Assembly (NCBI RefSeq): GCF_021227995.1
Contig: NZ_CP089301.1
Span: 5,022,001 to 5,086,000, forward strand
Direction: 5' to 3'
DNA length: 64,000 nt
Origin: Novosphingobium kaempferiae
GTDB taxonomy: Bacteria > Pseudomonadota > Alphaproteobacteria > Sphingomonadales > Sphingomonadaceae
This document shows positions 58,433 through 64,000 of this stretch, one piece after another. The position numbers and the translations under genes are program-made. The first letter of the stretch is position 1. Each line of letters opens with the position of its first letter. The notes under the pieces were generated by a model, which did not search any database, was not told the DNA's origin, and saw only the letters and a program-made list of their open reading frames with translations.

Positions 58433-58522
58433 CCCCCTGATGCCCTGCGCAGATGTTTAGTTCGCTATGGATTAAACCGCATCCATCATCTGTTTACTCG
58501 AGCATTATTTAGAGGTTTATTT

Positions 58523-59596
58523 TCATCCCATTCCGATACGCCCGAAGCGATGTACCAGATTGGAAAGTCCTGCAAAACTCTTGGTCCCCGTCTTCTCGTA
58601 TATGCGGTGCAGGTGGGTGCGCGCCGTCGCGCGGGCCATGCCCTGCCGATCGCCCACGGCGGTGATGTCTCCGGTATCCACCGCATCGGTGAGGACGCGC
58701 AGTTCGGTCGCGGTCAATCCGTAGAGGCTGCCGATGGCGTCGAAGGCGATGGCGCGCGGCTGGTCGACCCGCGTGACGTGGACGGCATAGGCCGCGCCCG
58801 GCCCTTCGGCCAGATCGCCGAACCGCGCGGTGTCCAGTCGCCGCGCCTCCAGCAGCACCGGGATCGGAGCCTCGCCTCCATCCACCCGGACTTCCACCGC
58901 CACCGGTTCCCCCTGCTCGACGGCCCGCGCCACCGCGCTGCCGAAAGTGCCGTCGCCCAGCGGCTCGCCGATGCGCAGGCGCAGCAGCGGCACGAGCACC
59001 GGCGCGGCCTCGATCAGCACATGGTCCGCGCTCAGCAGGAGCACCGAGCTGCCCGCGCTCCCGGCGAAGGCGCGGTCGGCAGCGGCATGTTCGGCGGCGC
59101 GTGCGAGGTGGCTCTGGATATAGATCGCGCGGCGCAGGTGCGGCACCAGCGCCGAAAGGTACGCGCATTCCTCCGCCGAATAGGGAGCGGCAGGCGCCCG
59201 TCGCTGCAGTGCGAGGCTGGCGATGATCCCCGGCCGCTTGATGAGATTGACCGCGATGTTGTCGACGATGCCCTGCGGCGCGAGGTATTCCCGGTAGAAC
59301 ACGCTCTCGCGCACGTCGGGCTGCTGAAGGAGATCCCAGGCGGGCCTGCACTCCCCTTCCGGTATGGCATGGAGGTGCGGCAGCAGCACGTCCTGCGCGG
59401 CATACGTCTCGACGTAGCGGGCCAGCCACGCCGGGTCGTTGCCGAACTGGAACTGGAAGCCGACGTGCCGGTCCGGGTCGCTCCACCCGATGAAGCCCGC
59501 CTGCGCGCCGAGCGCCGCGCCTATCCGCTCTATCAGCGCAGGAAACAGGGTGCGGTCGAAGGCGGCGTCGTAGATATCCTCGATCGCAAACGACAA
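58523..59596 (-). CDS. LuxR-family transcriptional regulator
   Basis: A protein of about 357 residues with a C-terminal LuxR helix-turn-helix (LTATELRVLTDAVDTGDITA, then RQGMARATARTHLHRIYEKTGT). The N-terminal 280 residues are a PAS- or GAF-like sensor domain (PALIERIGAALGAQAGFIGW). TTG 59596 after GGGGAACC is the likely start; a TTG about 14 codons earlier is possible. A longer frame to 60367 is antisense to the TetR gene and rejected. It is divergent from the TetR-type gene. Confidence 0.82.
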   Translation of the reverse strand: MSFAIEDIYDAAFDRTLFPALIERIGAALGAQAGFIGWSDPDRHVGFQFQFGNDPAWLARYVETYAAQDVLLPHLHAIPEGECRPAWDLLQQPDVRESVFYREYLAPQGIVDNIAVNLIKRPGIIASLALQRRAPAAPYSAEECAYLSALVPHLRRAIYIQSHLARAAEHAAADRAFAGSAGSSVLLLSADHVLIEAAPVLVPLLRLRIGEPLGDGTFGSAVARAVEQGEPVAVEVRVDGGEAPIPVLLEARRLDTARFGDLAEGPGAAYAVHVTRVDQPRAIAFDAIGSLYGLTATELRVLTDAVDTGDITAVGDRQGMARATARTHLHRIYEKTGTKSFAGLSNLVHRFGRIGMG

Positions 59597-59770
59597 GGCT
59601 GGTTCCCCGTTGGCTGTCAGATAGCTAACCAAGCCTTTCCGCGCGCGCTTGTCGAGCCGGTAACTTCCCGTGCGGATTTGCCACCATATGCCGGTCGCGA
59701 GGCTCCGGCTGGCGGCAAGTCTCAGATTTTTATCGCCGCGACTCTGGCTGCATCGGTCGCAGGCGTCATA

Positions 59771-60448
59771 ATGGGACGCATGACCGAGCCGACGAAGCCC
59801 TTGCGCACGACCACTTCCGCCAAGGGCGAAGCCACGCGCAACCAGATCCTCGACGCATCGGAAGTGCTGTTCGCGCGCAACGGCTACCTCGGTACCTCGC
59901 TGCGCGACATCGCGCAGGAAGCGGGCGTGCGGATGGGGCTGGTGCATTACCACTTCGGCAACAAGCACCTGATCCTCGATGCCGCGCTGGAGCGCAAGCT
60001 GGACCTGCTGCGCTCGACCATCGCCGAGAGCTTCGCGCGGGCCGAGGCAGGAGAGAAGTTCGGGCTGGAGGAGATCGTCACCGCCTTCATCCTGCCCTTC
60101 CTGCAATCGGCCTCGCGCCCCGAAGACCCGCTGCGCAACTACATGGTGATGACATCGCACCTGATGAGTTCGTACCGGCTGCCCGAACTGCGCCCGATCC
60201 TCGCCAAGCTGAGCGTGGTGTCGCAGATCTTCATCGACCGGCTGCGCCAGCACTCTCCCGACATCCCCGAAGCGAGCCTGCTGGCGGGCATCTACCTCAT
60301 CGAAGCGGCGCTGATCTTCATGGTGCAGGATCCGGGCTTCCTCGACGACATCACGCAGGGGCACCATTCCGCCGTGCGGCTGGACGAGATGACCGGCCCC
60401 GCCCTGCGCTTCTTCGCCAGCGGGCTGGAGAGCCTGAAGGCCCCCTGA
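59771..60448 (+). CDS. TetR-family transcriptional regulator
   Basis: A 225-residue regulator (start 59771; ATG 59780 possible). The N-terminal HTH reads ILDASEVLFARNGYLGTSLR and DIAQEAGVRMGLVHYHFGNK, a clear TetR recognition helix. The C-terminal ligand domain (about 70-220) is helical. It directly precedes the Rieske oxygenase gene, whose promoter contains a 12-base palindrome. Likely controls the oxygenase and perhaps the second TonB receptor, responding to the pathway substrate. Confidence 0.9.
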   Translation: MGRMTEPTKPLRTTTSAKGEATRNQILDASEVLFARNGYLGTSLRDIAQEAGVRMGLVHYHFGNKHLILDAALERKLDLLRSTIAESFARAEAGEKFGLEEIVTAFILPFLQSASRPEDPLRNYMVMTSHLMSSYRLPELRPILAKLSVVSQIFIDRLRQHSPDIPEASLLAGIYLIEAALIFMVQDPGFLDDITQGHHSAVRLDEMTGPALRFFASGLESLKAP

Positions 60449-60453
60449 TCGTT

Positions 60454-60475
60454 TTGACAGTTAGGTCGATCGACC
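60454..60475 (+). promoter_or_regulatory. Putative TetR-type operator in the oxygenase promoter
   Basis: TTGACA (60454-60459) matches the -35 consensus, and GGTCGATCGACC (60464-60475), a perfect 12-base palindrome, lies in the spacer behind it. This is the usual place for a TetR-family repressor. The start of the oxygenase is 61 bases further on. Confidence 0.6.
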
Positions 60476-60535
60476 AGTTTCGTTATCCTGCCCTGCGACG
60501 AGACGGACCCGACAGAGGTCTCGAAAGGAGCAGAG

Positions 60536-61873
60536 ATGGGAAGGCACGACATCGACGCCATGATGATCGACGGCCGTAATGCCGCGAACCTCAGGGGCGA
60601 TGCGATCACCGGCGACCGCTATACCTCGCCCGAGTTCATGCAGCGCGAATGGGACCACATGTGGACCCGCATCTGGCACGTCGCCGGACGCACGGCGGAG
60701 CTTGAGGAACCGGGCGACTACGTGGTCCACAACTTCATGAACGAGTCCGTGTTCTGCGTGAAGCAGGACGACGGCTCGGTGAAGGCGTTCTACAATTCCT
60801 GCCGCCATCGCGGGATGCGGCTGGTGTGGGACGCGAGTTCGCAGGACTCGTTCCAGTGCCCGTACCACGGCTGGGTCTGGGGCAAGGACGGCGTCCTTAA
60901 CTATGCGCAGGATCCCGAGGATTTCCCGCAGGGCAACCCCTGCGGCAAGCTGAAGCTCAAGGAGCTGCGCTGCGCCACCTGGGGCGGCTTCGTGTGGTAC
61001 ACGATGGACGACGAGGCGCCGGAACTGCTCGATTTCCTCGCGCCGATGCCGGACCTCTACAAGAACTATCCGATGGACACCGCCGTGCGCGTGTTCTGGA
61101 TGAAGATCGACCTCGAAACCAACTGGAAGTTCGCGACCGACAACTTCTCGGAGAGCTACCACACCCGCACCGCGCATCCGCAGGTGCCGCCATGGATCGA
61201 TCAGGACGTCGATACCGCGCGGCACGAGATGTGGGCGAACGGCCATGGCCGCACGGTGCAGCCGATGCGCCCTTCGCTGTCGGACCGGCTGCCGGAAGGC
61301 GTGGATCATCCCTTCGACATGATCCTGCGGGCCTGGGACATCGATCCCGACGCCTACCCGGACTACGAGACCAAGGCTATGCAGGGCTGGCTCGACCTCA
61401 AGGCGGCCAAGCGGCGGCTGTGGCAGGAGCGCGGCTACGTCCATTACGAGCACATGGACGACGAGGAGATCACCGACAGCCCGCATACAGTGATGTTCCC
61501 CAACGTCACCATCAGCTTCCTGCCGGACAACCTGATCTTCTTCCGCACGGAGCCGCACCCGACCGACCCCAACAAGTGTACCTTCGACCTGTGGTGCATG
61601 GCCTTCCCGGTGGAGGGGCAGACCGTGGTGGAATCGGTCATGGCCGGACCTCAGCCGCTGCGCGAGGCGGAGTTCCAGCACCGCGCCTTCGACAACGGAC
61701 GCGGCACGCCAGAGATCAAGGACCAGATCGTCTATCAGGACATGCTGCTGGCGGAAGGACAGCAGAAGGGCATGCACTCGCGCGGCTATTCCGACGCCTA
61801 TCTGGCGGCGCAGGAAACGCGGGTCCGCTTCTTCCATGAAGTCCTGAACGACTATCTGGAAGGACGGCGCTGA
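60536..61873 (+). CDS. Rieske non-heme iron oxygenase, alpha subunit
   Basis: A 445-residue ring-hydroxylating oxygenase alpha subunit. Rieske [2Fe-2S] ligands: SCRHRG and CPYHGW (Cys-His...Cys-His). Mononuclear iron site: DNFSESYHTRTAHP, with the bridging Asp and two His ligands; the third acidic ligand should be further on. ATG 60536 follows AAGGAG. No ferredoxin or reductase gene is nearby in the window, so electron partners are encoded elsewhere. Family members attack aromatic rings, and some do O- or N-demethylation. It is upstream of a TonB receptor gene, which may import the same compound. Confidence 0.92.
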   Translation: MGRHDIDAMMIDGRNAANLRGDAITGDRYTSPEFMQREWDHMWTRIWHVAGRTAELEEPGDYVVHNFMNESVFCVKQDDGSVKAFYNSCRHRGMRLVWDASSQDSFQCPYHGWVWGKDGVLNYAQDPEDFPQGNPCGKLKLKELRCATWGGFVWYTMDDEAPELLDFLAPMPDLYKNYPMDTAVRVFWMKIDLETNWKFATDNFSESYHTRTAHPQVPPWIDQDVDTARHEMWANGHGRTVQPMRPSLSDRLPEGVDHPFDMILRAWDIDPDAYPDYETKAMQGWLDLKAAKRRLWQERGYVHYEHMDDEEITDSPHTVMFPNVTISFLPDNLIFFRTEPHPTDPNKCTFDLWCMAFPVEGQTVVESVMAGPQPLREAEFQHRAFDNGRGTPEIKDQIVYQDMLLAEGQQKGMHSRGYSDAYLAAQETRVRFFHEVLNDYLEGRR

Positions 61874-61880
61874 CGTCGTC

Positions 61881-61998
61881 CGTCATCCCGGCGAAAGCCG
61901 GGACCGCGGGCGGTCTCTAGACGCACTTTTCGAGCAGCAGCTTTCCACGCGATGCGGGTCGTTGACGGCCCGCAGTCCCGGCCTGCGCCGGGATGACG
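61881..61998. repeat. REP-like element between oxygenase and TonB receptor genes
   Basis: CGTCATCCCGGCGAAAGCCG (from 61881) and GGCCTGCGCCGGGATGACG (ending 61998) are inverted arms about 80 bases apart. It is related to the element at 48703-48790. It separates the oxygenase and receptor genes and may uncouple their expression. Confidence 0.85.
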
Positions 61999-62046
61999 AT
62001 CCACTGTGTCCAGAAAACAGAACGTAAAAACATAGGGAGGATACCA

Positions 62047-64000
62047 ATGAAAACCTGGCTCACCGCAAGTTCGCGCATCGCCCTCGGCGCTGCCGCCCTC
62101 ATCGCTCCGCACGCCGCATCGGCGCAGGAAGCGGAGCAGCAGGGCGGCATCCAGGAGATCGTCGTCACCGCGCAGAAGAAGTCCGAGAACATCCAGGACG
62201 TGCCGATCTCCATCACCGCCGTCGGCGGCGAGGCGCTCGCCGCCACGCAGGGCACGTCGCTGCAGGCGCTGCAGGGCCAGATCCCCAACGTCCAGATCGA
62301 CAACTTCGCCAACACGCCCCAGAGCGCCGTCTTCACCGTGCGCGGCATCGGCGTGATCGAGCCCGACCCCTACGCGGGCAACACCGTGTCGATCGTGGTC
62401 GACGGGGTGCCGCAGTTCTTCTCGATGGGTGCCCTTCTCGACCTCTACGACGTGGACCGCATCGAGGTGCTGCGCGGGCCGCAGGGCACGCTGTTCGGCG
62501 CGAACACGACCGGCGGCGTCATCAACGTCGTCACCGCCCAGCCGACCGGCGAGTTCGGCGGCCACGTCAAGGCGGTCTACGGCAACTACAATCGCATGGA
62601 CCTGACCGGATCGATCGAGGCGCCGCTGGTCAAGGACGTCCTCTCGCTCAAGGTCGCGGGCATCCACACCCAGCGCAAGGGCTGGGTGACGAACGTGGTC
62701 GACGGCTCCGACATGGGTCGCAAGAACCTCGACGCGGTGCGCGCCTACCTGCACTTCACGCCGGGTTCGAACTTCGACGCGACGCTGCAGGGCGAGTACG
62801 TCAACGCCCGCAACGGATCGCCCATCGTCATCAACGGCGCGCGCCCGGGCGAGATCCTCTACGTCGCGCCGGGCACCGCAGGCCCCGGCACCGGCGGCAT
62901 GTACACCAGCCCCTGCGCCACCGACGGCGCCTGCATCGCGCCCGACAAGTACTACGGCGCCAACAACTCCGTGCCCGACCAGTCCAACATGGACACCTAC
63001 AGCGGCACCCTGACGATGAACTGGCGCAACACCGGGCTCGGCGACTGGACCTCGATCACCGGCTACAAGCGCTTCAAGCTGCGCGAATATACCGACCAGG
63101 ACGGCACCCCGCTGTTCCTCAACGATACCTACCGCCGCACGGTGGGCTGGCAGTTCAGCCAGGAACTGCGCACCAATCTCGAGCTGACCGACACGCTCAA
63201 CGTCCTCGTCGGCGGGTTCTACCTCAAGAACCACTACGACCACATCCAGGCCTACCGCCTGCAGTTCGCCGCGCCGGGCCTGCTCCAGACCAATCTGCAG
63301 GATCAGGACAACTATTCGATCAGCGGCTTCGCTCAGGCCTACTGGCAGGCGACCGACCGGCTCAAGCTGCAGGCGGGCATCCGCTATACGCACGAGAAGA
63401 CGGAATCGACGCCCAGCCTGACCACCAGCATCGGCGATCCGGCGGGCTCCAACTACACCGGCATCGGCAACACCGTGATCGGCAGCTTCACCGTGGGCGG
63501 CACCAAGAGTTGGAACAACGTCGGCTGGAAGCTCGGCGCGGACTACGAAGTCGCCGACGACACGCTGCTCTACGCAAGCTGGGCGCGCGGCTTCAAGTCG
63601 GGCGGCTTCACCGCGCGCGTCGGCGTCCCGGCGGACGGCGACACGCCCTATGATCCCGAGAAGGTCGATACGTTCGAGGCGGGCATCAAGGCCGACTTCC
63701 TCGACCGGCACCTGCGCGTGAACCTTGCCGCGTTCTACACCAACTACCGCGACATGCAGGTCGCGCAGATCTACTTCGACGGCGACACCAACACGCAGGG
63801 CAACCGCATCCTCAACGCGGGCAAGTCCGAGATCAAGGGCTTCGAACTTGAGACCACCGCCGTCCCGGTGGAGGGCATGACGCTGCGCGCCTCGCTCGCG
63901 TACCTCGACGCCAAGTACAAGGAGTTCCTCTACGGCGATCCGCTCTCGGGCCAGATCCTCGACCTCGAAGGCTACCGCCTCCAGAACGCGCCCAAGTGGA
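62047..64000 (+). CDS. TonB-dependent receptor (cut by window end)
   Basis: The first 651 residues are present; the frame is open at base 64000. A signal peptide ends in ASAQEAEQQ (MKTWLTASSRIALGAAALIA at the start). The TonB box region reads EIVVTAQKKSENIQDVPISI, and the plug has FTVRGIGVIEPDPYAGNTVS and IEVLRGPQGTLFGANTTGGV. This VVTAQKR/K-type receptor class is large in sphingomonads and often imports aromatic or plant-derived compounds. ATG 62047 follows GGGAGG. The Rieske oxygenase upstream suggests a related substrate, unproven. The last barrel strands lie outside the window. Confidence 0.92.
   Translation, partial: MKTWLTASSRIALGAAALIAPHAASAQEAEQQGGIQEIVVTAQKKSENIQDVPISITAVGGEALAATQGTSLQALQGQIPNVQIDNFANTPQSAVFTVRGIGVIEPDPYAGNTVSIVVDGVPQFFSMGALLDLYDVDRIEVLRGPQGTLFGANTTGGVINVVTAQPTGEFGGHVKAVYGNYNRMDLTGSIEAPLVKDVLSLKVAGIHTQRKGWVTNVVDGSDMGRKNLDAVRAYLHFTPGSNFDATLQGEYVNARNGSPIVINGARPGEILYVAPGTAGPGTGGMYTSPCATDGACIAPDKYYGANNSVPDQSNMDTYSGTLTMNWRNTGLGDWTSITGYKRFKLREYTDQDGTPLFLNDTYRRTVGWQFSQELRTNLELTDTLNVLVGGFYLKNHYDHIQAYRLQFAAPGLLQTNLQDQDNYSISGFAQAYWQATDRLKLQAGIRYTHEKTESTPSLTTSIGDPAGSNYTGIGNTVIGSFTVGGTKSWNNVGWKLGADYEVADDTLLYASWARGFKSGGFTARVGVPADGDTPYDPEKVDTFEAGIKADFLDRHLRVNLAAFYTNYRDMQVAQIYFDGDTNTQGNRILNAGKSEIKGFELETTAVPVEGMTLRASLAYLDAKYKEFLYGDPLSGQILDLEGYRLQNAPKW

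Noticed and set aside
61852..63711. 619-codon minus-strand frame across the second TonB receptor
   Set aside because: Shadow of the receptor on the opposite strand; no motifs.

Overview
The window reads as chromosomal DNA of a high-GC alphaproteobacterium, most likely a sphingomonad (Sphingomonas, Sphingobium or Novosphingobium type). This is an inference from gene content: large TonB-dependent receptors, an HWE-family histidine kinase, a membrane quinoprotein glucose dehydrogenase, a CsbD-type stress protein, DUF3182, DUF3597 and DUF4142 proteins, a GGAAC-N17-CGTT (EcfG-like) promoter, and extragenic palindromes of the CGTCATTGCGAGCG type. Almost every stretch is coding. Many neighbours are joined by ATGA or GTGA stop-start overlaps. 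I saw no rRNA, tRNA, CRISPR array, transposase or phage gene.

Layout. 1-6.6 kb: end of a catalase-family gene, membrane glucose dehydrogenase (gcd), a CDF metal transporter, an HWE sensor kinase, a Crp/Fnr regulator and a CsbD protein. 6.6-12.9 kb: a tightly coupled seven-gene minus-strand operon with four glycosyltransferases, an acyl-CoA dehydrogenase-like flavoprotein, a PIG-L deacetylase and a NodS-like methyltransferase. 13.3-17.5 kb: a PRC-barrel-like membrane protein, a GH130 glycoside phosphorylase and a two-domain GT4 protein. 17.9-18.6 kb: a decayed gene with two in-frame stops. 18.7-25.8 kb: a stress block (alpha/beta hydrolase, DUF3182, large catalase KatE, ankyrin protein, DUF3597, DUF4142 lipoprotein, SDR oxidoreductase). 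26.4-30 kb: dapA and, divergently, a small operon ending in lysA. 30.1-44.3 kb: ion transport, with a TorF-like porin, Kup, the full kdpFABCDE operon with an extra 27-residue ORF in front, a methyltransferase and a CorA-like channel. 44.4-53.5 kb: signalling, with a hybrid kinase, a diguanylate cyclase, a near-copy of KdpE, and a sensor/regulator pair beside a DUF4173 membrane protein. 53.9-64 kb: a Fur-box-controlled TonB receptor, a DJ-1/PfpI protein, a TPR protein, LuxR- and TetR-type regulators, a Rieske oxygenase and a second TonB receptor cut by the window end.

How the parts may work together. The 6.6-12.9 kb operon has the enzyme classes expected for building a glycan or glycolipid that is N-deacetylated and then methylated, by analogy with NodC/NodB/NodS. 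The 13.9-17.5 kb pair suggests handling of a mannoside-like glycan. The 18.7-25.8 kb genes fit a general-stress regulon. Kup (constitutive type) and Kdp (high-affinity type) give two K+ uptake routes that meet tail to tail. Related sequence elements precede kdp, the porin, a small membrane gene and dapA/lysA, hinting at shared control. In the last 6 kb a TetR-type regulator, a palindrome in the next promoter, a Rieske oxygenase and a TonB receptor look like an inducible uptake-and-oxidation unit for an unknown, perhaps aromatic, substrate.
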